From: a virus
DNA length: 41,805 nt
Direction: 5' to 3' (one strand)
Virus record (IMG/VR): IMGVR_UViG_3300006224_000005
Location: 1-41,805 of that record
Numbering within the stretch: position 1 is the stretch's first letter; each line of letters begins with the position of its first letter. The translations under genes were made by a program, and so were the position numbers. The notes under the pieces were generated by a model. The model searched no databases and was not told the DNA's origin. It saw nothing but the letters and a program-made list of their open reading frames with translations. Below are positions 1 to 9,963 of this stretch, in pieces.

Positions 1-110
1 ATAGAGTTTACAGCTATAGAGCCAGTATATGTATCTCATCAGTCTGCTCCAGTTCTCAAAAATCGGAATCATACAAAATCTCATGACTGAAGAGTTAATC
101 CGTCGTAGTA
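1..110. repeat. terminal direct repeat, left copy (circular assembly overlap)
   Basis: Bases 1-110 are identical to 41696-41805. A minus-strand reading frame passes straight through the repeat from 1430 to a TAA at 41677, so the molecule closes into a circle of 41,695 bp. The repeat is best read as assembly overlap of a circular or circularly permuted genome, not as a physical terminal repeat, because it lies inside a coding sequence. Confidence 0.95.
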
Positions 111-1430
111 TGTTGAGCTTGGAGTAATAGTAAATCCGTATTCAGCGGTAGTATTTACTGCTATTGTTGTAGTTGCAGTTGTTGCATCATCTTGATATAC
201 TACTCAAGCTCTCGTTCTTCTAAAATTATCAAAGTTTACGACAATATCTCAAGCATTTGTTGCACTTCAAGATACATTCATAATTATAGACGAAATAGCT
301 GTGACTCAATCTGGTACATTAAACCCTCACCAAAATCAAGTTGTTGCAGATGCTGAAAGTATTTTACCTTGTGACCCCATAGATGGTGCACCACCTGATA
401 TATCAACAAGGTCTGAGAATTTGAGTGTAATAACTCGTTTATCTCTCTGTAATTGGTACGCATTTACATATCGTGTTTGGTCTGTACCAGTGAGAGCCTC
501 AGCATCTGTCAGCATTTCTACTATTCCCTTGTTGGTAGCAGTAGCAAAATCCTCTGCATCGATTACAAAATTTGTTCCATCATAGTGTCCGCTTACTTCT
601 GTCAATGCTCTCAATACTCCAGATTGTGGATCGTTTCCATCTTTTGTCTTTATATTTAATACTCAAGGTCAGAAATCTACCGAACAAGCTCCAGTGTTGG
701 CAGTGGTTGGTTTGAAGTAGAGAGTTTGTCCTGCTGTATAGGCTGCGAGAGTTGGGGTGAGTGCTACCACATAGGTATCGTCACCTCCTGTATCTGCTCA
801 GTATACGAAAGTCCCTGATTGGGTGTTCTTGGCGATGTCGGAAGGTGAAACGAAGGTATATGCTCCAGTTTCTCCTGTATCTGTTGGAGTGATAGATTGC
901 GCGGTTGTTCCTTTCTCTACTCGTCAAGCTACTGTTTCACTTGCATTTACTCCATCAGAGACAGCAGCGGTTGGTCGATTTGTCCAAGTACCAGCAATAT
1001 AGTCAGTAAATGTACCTGTTGCAGTTACATATACGCTCATTCCGTTAGATGGGGCTGTAATTGTTGCATCACGAGCAGTTGTCGTAGCATATACAGCAAG
1101 TTGTCCTGTTTCTTTATCGAACTCATCAGAAGCAAATGAGGTTACAAATCCTTTTGTACCTGGTCTCCATTCTTTCTTTAGAGCAGAGTCTTCAGTAAGT
1201 GTCTGAGCTTGTGTGAGACCTCGTTTTGAGGTAGTTAGAGTCCCTGTAGCAATAGTACACTTTACAAGCTCAAATACAGTACCTTGCTCATTTATCAGAG
1301 TTACAGAAGCATCGGTCACAGCAATAGCGGAATCTCTGTGAATATCATTGGAAACTGTTACAGAAGTTCCAGACGTTGAAAGTGTCCCAGTAAGGCGAAA
1401 CTCTACGATATTTTGATTGCTATCTGACAT
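1..1430 (-). CDS. tail fibre / virion protein (N-terminal part, spans the circle junction)
   Basis: ATG at 1430. The frame continues past base 1 to a TAA at 41677-41679 on the circle, giving about 482 aa. It is rich in Thr, Ala, Ser and Gly. The segment KGIVEMLTDAEALTGTD near residues 305-325 matches the GIxELATxxEAxxGTD motif common in phage tail fibre and collar proteins, and the preceding LAAYTAGQTLYFKPTTANTG stretch is also typical of them. Several in-frame TGA codons (for example at 924, 798, 669, 336 and 327) read as Gly. A promoter lies just upstream (1451-1477) and TAAC precedes the start. It sits between the hub proteins and the large virion proteins. Role in receptor binding is inferred. 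Confidence 0.8.
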
Positions 1431-1450
1431 AATTGAAAGGTTATATTGTA

Positions 1451-1477
1451 AGTATATGATTTAAAAAGAAAAATCAA
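1451..1477 (-). promoter_or_regulatory. sigma70-like promoter, 15-nt spacer
   Basis: Minus strand reads TTGATT, 15 nt, TATACT, followed by the start codon at 1430. The same hexamers and spacer occur at 35500-35526 in front of another late gene. Confidence 0.55.
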
Positions 1478-1478
1478 A

Positions 1479-2993
1479 TTATTTGTCGGTCAATTCTTCG
1501 TATGAGCTTAGTTTCTCCTTAGTCTCGACTGTTTCAAGTGTGAAGTCCTCTCAGGTTCCGCTTCCGCTGTATTTTATTTGTAGGTATCTTCCGATAGTGT
1601 TAATGTACTCAGGTCATCGGTGCTTTGTGAAGTTTCTTAGTGTTGGTATACTCGTAGGTCATCCAGTCGCAACGCTACCGGTAGGAGCAGATCCAGTACC
1701 TCATACTATACTTTCCGCACCTACTATCGTAGAGCTGTCGATTATATCTCAGTCAAGTATTATTTCTTTCGTTATTGTCGTGCCAGAGCCTATTGTCCCG
1801 GTTGTGCTGACTCCATTATACATTTTATTGCTCGTTGCTCGTCCGTTTGCTAGGATTGCAGAGTATCTGTACCACGCTATTTCTCCACCATCGTCATCCG
1901 TTCCAAATTCGTCCTCGTAAGTAACAGAATTGAGACAACTTCCAGCGTACACTTTGTTGTTGTGATTCACGAGTATTCCGTAGAACTTGTTATCATCCAC
2001 GAGAAACGTCTTGTTTACCAAGTCCCAGATAATACACAGGTCATTTGTGAGCGAATTTTTACTTCGGACAAAGAATTTAATGAGTTTGTTCTTTTGATCG
2101 TAGAATCCAACACTATCGGAAAGGTCATCGTTCAGATTATTCATAAAGTTAGGAATCCCTACTTGTTCATCGTCCGATAGTTCACCGACTCGTATGTCGG
2201 ATATTCCTTGTACATAGTCGATAGTCTTGATCTTTTTATCCGCAGTAAGGAAGAAGATTTTATCTCCAGCACCGACCGCACAACGACTATTTGCCAGTTT
2301 TTCACCTTGAGCCATTGGGTTCGGGTAGAAGTTCAAAACTCATCCGATTGTCGTATAGGAGCTTCGGTCTATCCATTCAATAGATTTCTCAGTGAAAATA
2401 ACGAGTTTTGATAGTGTTGAAACTATTCCGAGTATATTGGACTTCATTATCATTTGCCCTGCCCCACTTCCACTCCAATCGTATGAATACTCGGGATTTG
2501 TTGCAGAAATAGGGCGAGATTGATACAGGACATTTGCAAGTGTTCCAGTTCAAGCAACCCAAGTGAAGTTTAGAAACTCCGTTCCAAAGGATGGGTTTGA
2601 AGAAGCTACATAGGTAGTAACTGCCGAAAGAGTAGTACCGTCATAGACATAAGGTTGAGCTCCTGTAAGAATAATAGTGTATTTACCGAATGTTACTATA
2701 CCAACGTCATTATCGTTCGGTAGTGTTCCTATATTCGTATAGTTTCCAGCGGTAATATCGCAGGATTTTAGTTTTGAGTCTACAACTACATAAAGAGCCG
2801 AATTATTGGAAGCCATACCTTTTACAGTAGTTCCTACAATGTCATCCACGATAGTCTTATAGCCTTTTCGTTTAGTCGTTACCTGATTGACTATACGGAC
2901 ATTCCTAAGGTCGGTAGAATATGCGTATGGCATACGGTTATCACCTGCACCATCACAGAGACCTTTTGAGAATGGAAGTTCGTATATTGCCAT
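1479..2993 (-). CDS. tail hub-like / propeller-like structural protein
   Basis: 504 aa, ATG at 2993, TAA at 1479-1481. The start overlaps the stop of the upstream gene (TAATG). Repeating short beta motifs such as YVYDGTTL, IFTEKSIEWIDR and KIFFLTADKKIKTID suggest a beta-propeller. The N-terminus (LPFSKGLCDGAGDNRMPYA ... LRNVRIV) and position recall P22 gp10-type tail hub/stabilisation proteins, but I claim this only by pattern and context. At least two internal TGA codons (2550, 1749) must be Gly to keep the frame. Likely part of the short tail. Confidence 0.65.
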
Positions 2994-4135
2994 TAGTCGT
3001 TGAAGTTAGTGTTTTTGGTAATATTTGCTCGATGTCCCCAAGATGGGCGTTTCACCATCTTTCTAAACTCCTTTACGCGTTCTGCTCATTGTCCATACAA
3101 TGACTGGAGAGAATGATATCCGTCTTGCAATAGGCTCTTTCATCGTACTCCAAGTGTATCGTCTCCGTACTGAGCGTAGAGAAGAAGTCCAGCGGTCAAA
3201 GGTATCGCCACACCTTCCATAAAAGCGTCAGATAGAGTAGAAGTATCGGAATCTGCGGACATATCTACAGATTTTGCGTAGTAATCGAGAATAAAGTTTG
3301 TATTGTCGATATTATTCACGTAGATAAACTCCTTGTCAGTCGATGAGTCGAATTTTAGAGTCCAGTATGGAGAGAAGTCTTTTTGCGCTCGATCGTCTTG
3401 GAATTTAATTGGGTCAATACGCTTGTTGTCGATGTCCCATAGATTAAAGTTCTTTCCTGCGTTTGTAGGTAGTTCGTAAATCTGCTCTACTATACTTCCT
3501 GAGTCGTGATTATATGATAGTCCTGAAACTCCTGTAATTGTTGTCGCTGTCTTTCCTGTATACGCTATAACGTCCTCGTTGATGATAATATACCCGGAAC
3601 TCTCAAAGAGTGTCGTATCAAACGATATTGTACCTCCTGTAGTCGATGCAGTGAGTTTAACAGGAGCGTGAGTCTTGAAGAAGAACTTTTTTGCAAGGAA
3701 TCGTAGAAAACCTGATTTGTAAGTAATAGCAGGATTCATTATGTTTGTAACCTGTCCAGCACAAATGTCCGCAACAACTCGGTTGAGCTTCGGAATCACT
3801 ATCGTGGAGCGGTCAAATACTGTCGAATCGGATTTAATACCCATCTTGGTATAAATACGGTCAGTTATATCTGAAAGAGTTAGACTCCCACCGCTGGGAG
3901 TGATTTCTATAGTGGTTATAATCTTTGCCAATATAACTGAACCAGTAGGAGGAGCAACCACGAAACTGATTGTAGTTCCAACGAACGTGTAATCTACACC
4001 GCTTGACTGAGCGAGACCGTTTAGAGCCAAGAAAAGCCCGTTTGTTACAGGGGCTTGTGTGATGGTGAAAGTAGTATTAACGCCGTTTATTGTTCAAACT
4101 GGTGCTTCTTCGAGGATTTGAGTATTTGAAGACAT
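2993..4135 (-). CDS. virion structural protein, head-to-tail or tail adaptor
   Basis: 380 aa. ATG at 4135 rather than the internal TTG at 4030, because the upstream segment (APV-Gly-TINGVNTTFTITQAP) matches a common phage opening motif of the form P.GxxNGxNxxFTLxxxP. The Gly is encoded by TGA. TAAC lies 9 nt before the ATG. The C-terminal part (FMEGVAIPLTAGLLLYAQYG) looks helical. The exact role is unknown; the position between capsid and tail hub genes suggests a connector or tail component. Confidence 0.6.
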
Positions 4136-4145
4136 ACTTTATAGG

Positions 4146-4431
4146 TTAGATTGCTTTAGATAGTCTTTCTTGGAGCTTTTCGAGTGAGTCAGCGTTTGAG
4201 AATCCGATACCTTTCTCTCGGAGAGTTTGTCGCATTTGTTTCATAATTTGTTTTATATCACCAGCAATTTCAGATTTTTCCACTTTAACTTCTGGCATCC
4301 ATTTTCCACTCTGAATATCTTTTGGGATTACACCTTCTTTATGTATTGCGTGGAGTTCTTCATCGCTAAACGGAACACCGATAGCCTTACATCTTCCTTC
4401 TTGAAATAATCTTCCCCAGTTTGGAGTTCCC
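4146..4431 (-). CDS. small late protein of unknown function
   Basis: 95 aa from ATG 4431 (MGTPNWGRLFQEGRCKAIG); a GTG at 4466 would add 12 residues, but the ATG has TAAC 9 nt upstream as in neighbouring genes. The second half is charged and helical (IMKQMRQTLREKGIG). It lies between the Thr/Ala-rich protein and the adaptor gene. No family recognised. Confidence 0.65.
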
Positions 4432-4466
4432 ATAGTTTGATAGTTAGTAATAAACTCTATTCCCAC

Positions 4467-4480
4467 CCCGAGTTATCGGG
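4467..4480 (-). other. small GC hairpin between late genes
   Basis: CCCGA, loop of four, TCGGG. There is no U-tract after it, so it is more likely an RNA processing or attenuation element than a terminator. Confidence 0.35.
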
Positions 4481-4495
4481 ATGAGTAAGAAACTA

Positions 4496-5317
4496 TTATG
4501 CAGCAGTTGTGAGTGCTGTCCAAGTACCAGCACCATCTGTATTTATATATAGACGGTTGTTGGTTGTTGTTCCACCTGTATTAATACAGAGTGAACCCTT
4601 AGCACGTGAATGTGTAGGTACATCTGATGTTGCTTCTACTACAAGACCTGTTGAGTAGATAGTAACTGGAGCACCAGCGGCAACTGCACCTGCTGTAGCA
4701 GGAACTGCTGTACCACTCTCAAGTACAATATCAGCAACAGATGTTACTCCTGCAGTTGCAGTGAGTAGACCTGTAACGGTTGTTGCTGGAGTAATTACTA
4801 CGGAAGTAGCATTTGTAGCACCGATTGCAAGAGCAGCAGCAGTACTTCGGTCTACTCCACCATTTGCGTAAGTAGCTCCAGTATTTGTTAGAGCTCCTGT
4901 GATTGTAGTGGCTGGAGTGATTGTAACGGCTCCTGTCGAAACAGAACCGATTCCAATTGTACCAGTACCCTTAGCGTTGATTGTAAGTGCTTCATTTGTA
5001 CCAGATGAAATTGCAGTTACTGCAACTCCTCCAGCGGCTGCCGCACCAGTAATTTCGATACCTGTTGCAACGGATGCAGTACCAGCATTTACTTTAAGAA
5101 CTGGAGCTGTTGCACCTTGTCGCCCTACAGTGAGTGCAGAAGCACTTGTAGAAGTGATAGTAGTTGCACCAGTGATGGCAGTTGTATCCGTAACAGCATT
5201 TCCGATTACAGTTGTACCTGTAGCGGTAAGGTCTTGGATTGTTTGTGTTTCTATAATCGAAGTTGTAGCTGTAATACTATCACAGACTATATCCGAAAAA
5301 TTTGATGGATTAGCCAT
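4496..5317 (-). CDS. Thr/Ala/Gly-rich virion surface protein (head fibre or decoration)
   Basis: 273 aa, ATG at 5317, TAA at 4496. About half of the residues are Thr, Ala, Gly or Val in short repeats such as TGATTITS, ATTITGALT and ATTVTGLLTATAG, the beta-helix-like style of head fibres and capsid-anchored proteins. No in-frame TGA. It follows the major capsid gene directly, which supports a capsid surface role. The C-terminus (CINTGGTTTNNRLYINTDG-GTWTAL) resembles endings seen in phage decoration proteins. Confidence 0.65.
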   Translation of the reverse strand: MANPSNFSDIVCDSITATTSIIETQTIQDLTATGTTVIGNAVTDTTAITGATTITSTSASALTVGRQGATAPVLKVNAGTASVATGIEITGAAAAGGVAVTAISSGTNEALTINAKGTGTIGIGSVSTGAVTITPATTITGALTNTGATYANGGVDRSTAAALAIGATNATSVVITPATTVTGLLTATAGVTSVADIVLESGTAVPATAGAVAAGAPVTIYSTGLVVEATSDVPTHSRAKGSLCINTGGTTTNNRLYINTDGAGTWTALTTAA

Positions 5318-5335
5318 AATTTAGAATGTTAAGAA

Positions 5336-6307
5336 TTAAGCAGCGTTTGTACCCTTTGATCCGTGAACATATGCCTGGTATCCAATACCGAGAACATATC
5401 GAGCTCGAACCTTATACTTCCAATCACCAGTTGAGTAAACTGTCTCAGGAGCAACCATTTGTGGTTTAACTCGGAAGAGAAGTTTAAGAGTTTCCTCGTA
5501 ACCTTCACCAGCAAGAAACCAGTAGTCTGAACTTCCAAGCTGAGGAATAACAACAAGCTCAATATTTGAAATAGAGTTCTTATCGTTATTTGTAGTACCA
5601 GCCATCTGAGTAGAATGGAGAATACGATCAGCGAGTCCTTTAAGTTTTGGAGAAACAATAAGTTTCTTCGCAGTAATAGGAGCAACTGTTCCATCTGGTG
5701 CTGTGTAGAGAAGCATATTATTGATTGCAGCTTCAACAGCCTCGTAAGAGAGAGCAGGATTTGTTACAGTAGCACCAGCAGTACCTGTAGCGGTAGCGAT
5801 GATATTAGAGTAAGTGTATCCAGCAACTCCACCAGCAGTATGAGAAGCAGAGAAGAGAGCAAGACCATCTGGTCAAACACTTGATACTACACTTCCGTAA
5901 GGGTTTGTGTAAGTAGTAGCATATCCTCCAAGAAGAAGGTCTGCCATATCTTGGTAAATCATTCGGTACATTGTCTTGAACTGTCCTCGTGCCTGTCCTT
6001 CAATTTGATTGTAAAGATCATCTTCTCGCATTTCCTCGGTAACTTTTACGATACCTCCGACTTTACGAGCAGTATAGATGATTGAATCACCTTCTGACAT
6101 ATCACTCTCTGGGTATTCTTCACCGTCACCTACTTCACTAATAGAAGCCTGTGGGTTAAGAACGAGATGCTCATGAGTACGTCGATCCATATTTTCTGTT
6201 CCGAATACTTTTCGGATGTCTTGTGTTGATGCAATTACCTTTTCCTCATTGAATATTGATTCAAGTGTATCGGTAAGTTTTGGGTAATCTGATACTTTGA
6301 TTGACAT
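5336..6307 (-). CDS. major capsid protein
   Basis: 323 aa, ATG at 6307, TAA at 5336. The centre reads (Gly)PDGLALFSASHTAGG followed by NPALSYEAVEAAINNM, the signature of Mu-like/HK97-fold major head subunits. The Gly before PDG is the only in-frame TGA (5873-5875); all other glycines use GGN. Position after scaffold and decoration genes fits the standard head order portal-scaffold-decoration-capsid. Expected to be the most abundant virion protein. Confidence 0.9.
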
Positions 6308-6332
6308 AGTGTGTAAAAATTAGAAGTTAAAA

Positions 6333-6734
6333 TTAAGCAATTTTCTGAACGAATCGTCCGCGTACTTTCTTGTTTGCAACAGCTCCCATAATTTGAGTAA
6401 TAAGGAACGTGTCATTTGAAGAAGCATCTGGATTTAGTGTAGAAGCAGTAGCGAGATCACATTTAGTGAAAACGTCTGTCTGAGCTGGGTTAGCGTCAGT
6501 ATCAGCTTCAAATTCTGTTTCGTTTGTTGCGTAACAAGCGATAGGAGTGTAAGTAGCAGCACCAGTTGTTACTGTTTCAGCAGCAACATAGAGTACTTCT
6601 GTTACAGCGGTTGGGCTTGCATTTGTAAGGTATCAAGCACCATCATCCCATAGAGCTTCGCCCTTAGTGATTGTGATGGAAGCAGCCATTGGAATATAAT
6701 GAAGTGCATCCACTTCTTTTACAGGTTTAAACAT
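6333..6734 (-). CDS. head decoration/stabilisation-like protein
   Basis: 133 aa, ATG at 6734, TAA at 6333. Beta-rich and Ala/Thr-rich with MAASITITKGEALWDDGA near the start, resembling the small head-stabilising proteins encoded beside capsid genes. One TGA (6633-6635) reads Gly in WDDGA-Gly-YL. TAAC lies 11 nt before the ATG. Confidence 0.65.
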
Positions 6735-6758
6735 AAGTTTTAAAAGTTATAAATAAAA

Positions 6759-7400
6759 TTACCAATCGTTTTGGTTTTTTCTTGTTTGGAATAGACCTTC
6801 TGATTTTGTCTTTGTTTCTTTAGAGTCTCCGCCAGATTTAATCTGAGCTTCAACCTCTCATCGTTTAGTTTCAAATGATTTAACTTTGTCTTCATTCAAG
6901 TCACGATATGCAGATTTTGCGAATTTCTTTACATTTACAGCATTAAAATCCTTTCCTTGCATATATTCCTCAAAGTTTGACATAAACTCGTCATTCAATT
7001 CTTTGTCTTTTGTGAGTCCAATTTTTCCAATAAATTCTTCCAATGCTTTTTCACCTTCTTGTTTTGCAATGGTTTCCCTTACTGTCCTTTCAATATCGGA
7101 AGGAACGATTGAAGTTTGTTTCTCCTTCACAAGCAGATTTCTTACATCATCTGTATCAAGTCCCTTGAGTTTTGCAATCTTCTCGATTACTCGATCAGCC
7201 ATTGCTTTATCTTTGATGTCTCCGAAATAGGAGAAATCATCGCTAATTAAAACCTTTGAGACTTCATTCATAAGCCGAGACTCATTAGATGAAGCGGAAA
7301 GTTGTGCTTGCACACGAGCCAATTCTTCTCAGGATTGGTTATTATCGTCCGAACCCTGATTGTTACCAGAGTCAGAGTTGTCGAGTTCGAGGTCTGACAT
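6759..7400 (-). CDS. capsid scaffolding protein
   Basis: 213 aa, ATG at 7400, TAA at 6759. The N-terminus is acidic and Asp/Asn/Ser-rich (LELDNSDSGNNQGSDDNNQ), followed by a charged helical middle and a basic C-terminus, the usual layout of phage scaffolds (DUF4355-like). Position immediately before decoration and capsid genes supports the call. Two TGA codons read as Gly. Confidence 0.75.
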
Positions 7401-7412
7401 AGTATATAACTA

Positions 7413-7446
7413 TAAAAAAATAAAAGACTACCAATAATGGTAGCCT
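7413..7446 (-). terminator. rho-independent terminator upstream of scaffold gene
   Basis: Minus strand: GGCTACC, loop ATTATT, GGTAG then TCTTTTATTTTTTT. It lies 13-46 bases upstream of the scaffold ATG, so it could end or attenuate transcription coming from the portal genes and tune capsid expression. Confidence 0.75.
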
Positions 7447-7540
7447 GCTATAGACAATTTAAGGAGGGGGGTAACTTAAATTGCCTATAAAAGGCTAACT
7501 TCATTGATACCCCCTCAGGTATTAATGAGCAATTTAAGTA
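7447..7540 (-). other. structured intergenic leader with three copies of a 9-mer
   Basis: The 9-mer CAATTTAAG occurs at 7455 and 7530 and in inverted form at 7475. Between them are a G6 run (7465-7470), a complementary C5 run (7510-7514), a GCC/GGC hairpin (7483-7495) and an ATACC/GGTAT inverted pair. No gene. It sits just before the terminator at 7413. Confidence 0.5.
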
Positions 7541-8041
7541 CTATTCTTCTTTCGGTTTCTTCTTCACTTCTTTCAATAGGCTTTGTAGGTTTGCCTTGAG
7601 TATCTTGAGTCATCGTATAGCACCGTCTCTATGGGCTATTCCTTCGACTACACGGATTGTCAGACTATCCTCTACTACTTGTCGCTCTACATTTGATATT
7701 AAGTTAATGAGAGCCTTTATTTGTGTTGGTTCAAAACTGTCGAGATAATCAAAGTCTATTTTAATTATTTTATCGAGTTGTTTCATACCTTCAAGTTCGA
7801 GTATACACGCTTTTAATTGTTTTTCAAGTTTATTTTCATCAGGCTTCTTTGATTCCATTTCTTCTATCTCTTTTTCCATTTCTTCGCACTCTGTTTGGTA
7901 CTGTTCGAGGAAAGCTGTCGTTGCTCTGAGTTTATGCAATAGCTTGTCACATTCCAGCTCCTTCTGTTGGTAGTGCTGGAGCTGTTCAAGTGTTATTAGC
8001 TGGAGTCATAGGCGTTGCAGTAGGCGTTGTAGGATTTGCAT
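7541..8041 (-). CDS. coiled-coil protein of the head module
   Basis: 166 aa, ATG at 8041, TAG at 7541. The start lies inside the end of the portal gene (110-nt overlap). It is strongly helical and charged, with EEMEKEIEEMESKKPDENK in the middle, and has no membrane segment. Two TGA codons read as Gly. Function unknown; position between portal and scaffold suggests a head assembly role. If the overlap is considered too long, the TTG at 7939 is an alternative start. Confidence 0.6.
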
Positions 8042-9908
8042 TGGTTTGTTCATTAGCGGATAAAGTATCTTCTATTTTAGCAGGATTGAGTTGGTCGAGA
8101 AGTCCGAGCAAGTCACCTGTTTCTTTTCGTATCTTGTCAGTCTCTGTTCTCATTTGTATCTCGTCCACATCGAATCAATATATTTCGCTCATCATCTCGT
8201 ATAGTTCTTGACTCGATACAGGAAGTGGCTCCATTGGGTTCAAGTTCTTCATTGTAACAAGATTATTTAGGTAGTCTTGGAACTCTTGCTTCTTTAGGGA
8301 TTCAAGTAGAGTCTTTGTACTTGGAGTTTCTATGTAAACGGAGAGTTCAGGTATTTCGAGATCCTTATTTTTGAATACTGTATCATTAAACTCGAAGTAT
8401 CAATAGTTTCCCGGATTGTTCTCGTAACTGATTTTCTCAGTAAAGTCTCATTGTCCTTTGATTTTCTTTTTCTTCTCGATTACTTCTTTTCCCTTAACTT
8501 GAATATCGTAATACTTTACGTCTTTGAGAGTCTTTCAGTCTACAATCTTCTCTGTTACTTCCCCGTATAGTACAGGTCAGTATGTCATAAGGTTCTGGAG
8601 CATCTTTGTGAAGCTCTTCGAGAGTGTAGAGTCAAATAGTACCTGACAAAGAAGTAGTTTGGCTTTCTTGCTCTGTTCTTGGAGTCCTGCAACGAAAGGG
8701 TTTACTCCAGAGAGTGGTTTATTGTATTCCCCAGGGTTTATACCTGTATTCTGTACAATCTCATCCTTCGACATATCCATTGCGAACTTGTGGGCATCTA
8801 TTCTTGAGTCAAGCTGTAGCTGTTGGATTTGTTTTACGTCTCCGTTGAAGTTCAGAGTAGGTATGTCTCCACCACCGCTGTAAATCTCACCGTCTACTTC
8901 TCCATTATTCCCGAGAATAAGAGGAGGATTGCTTGTAATGTATACCTTATCAAGCATTATCTCGAACAGAGAGTTCATATATGCCTCGTGGCTTCGTGTT
9001 TTGTACCCAGTGGACTTTCCATAGATAGACTTCGGGTTTTTATACATCTGGCAAATGTCGAATGGTATCTTTGAATCTTTGAAAATGTTCTTACCTACAT
9101 AAATAGGATGGGTACGGTTGGCAATAATCCAGTAATCACCAGTTGTTTCGTTGTAGTAGTGGAATAGGTAAACATTACGACCATCTCCTGTCTGTTGGTC
9201 TATATCTTTGTTTGTTTGTTCTGGGTTCTCTGAGTCTTGATCCATTGGTTTTACTGACTCGATGTAGCGAAAACCTTTCTTATTCATAAAGGTCTTGCGG
9301 AACTGCTCTATGTCCATTCGTTCACGACGAATAGCACGGCGGATATTACTTGCCTTTGTAGCTGTCTCATCAAACCACATATCCCATATAGAGACGTTTC
9401 GGATACCGATATGATACTTAGGCTTGCTTGTTGTCTTGAATGACTTGTTGTAAATATCACCTTCTCCATTCGGAACACTATTTGTACATACTGTCTCCCA
9501 GATAGAACTTTCAAGAATACCTGTTCCATAGATAGCTCTATCCATCTTAAAGTCTACAATCTCATCAACAATTTCTTCTTTTCGTACGAAGTGATCAATT
9601 AAGTATTTTGCAGTATCGAGCATATAGCTGTCTGCATTCTTTCCTTCTGGCTTAACAGATATAGGGAGAGACAATCCTTCCTCACCGAGTTGCTGTTCTA
9701 TGATGTTACGAGTCATTTGGAGCTTGATAGAAGCCTTTTGTACTCCAGAAGATTCAAGTTCTGCATCGAATTGCATTTCGTTCGTGAGCCATTCGCTTTC
9801 GTATTGGGAACGAAAGTTATTCATCGAATACATTTCATCGGTGAATTTGTCGAGGACTTTTTTATCTTCTTCTGAAAACTGTTCGTCCTTAAATTGGAGG
9901 TCTAACAT
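7932..9908 (-). CDS. portal protein
   Basis: 658 aa, ATG at 9908, TAA at 7932. It lies directly downstream of TerL and has the size and feel of podovirus portals: a long helical N-terminus (SEEDKKVLDKFTDEMYSMNN), the central IPFDICQMYKNPKSIYGKSTG segment, and a Pro/Thr/Ala-rich C-terminal tail. Eight or more TGA codons in the last third must be Gly. TAAC lies 8 nt upstream of the ATG and a promoter lies at 9934-9960. Forms the dodecameric DNA entry vertex. Confidence 0.85.
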
Positions 9909-9933
9909 TGTTGGTAGTTAGTAGTATGCTTTC

Positions 9934-9960
9934 ATTATATTTTTTTATATCTATTGTCAA
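9934..9960 (-). promoter_or_regulatory. sigma70-like promoter, 15-nt spacer, for portal
   Basis: Minus strand TTGACA, 15 nt, TATAAT between the end of TerL (9964) and the portal start (9908). Confidence 0.6.
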
Positions 9961-9963
9961 ATT

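Noticed and set aside
1-110. Physical direct terminal repeat (T7-like)
   Set aside because: The repeat is within a gene that reads through the junction and is only 110 bases, more like assembly overlap.
301-1139. Plus-strand open frames of 60-90 codons over the fibre genes
   Set aside because: They are opposite-strand shadows of well supported minus-strand genes and have no leader or family motif. The same holds for the 408-codon plus frame at 37856-39082.
3140-4030. Start at the TTG 4030 for the adaptor gene
   Set aside because: The ATG at 4135 with a TGA glycine adds a typical phage N-terminal motif and has TAAC upstream.
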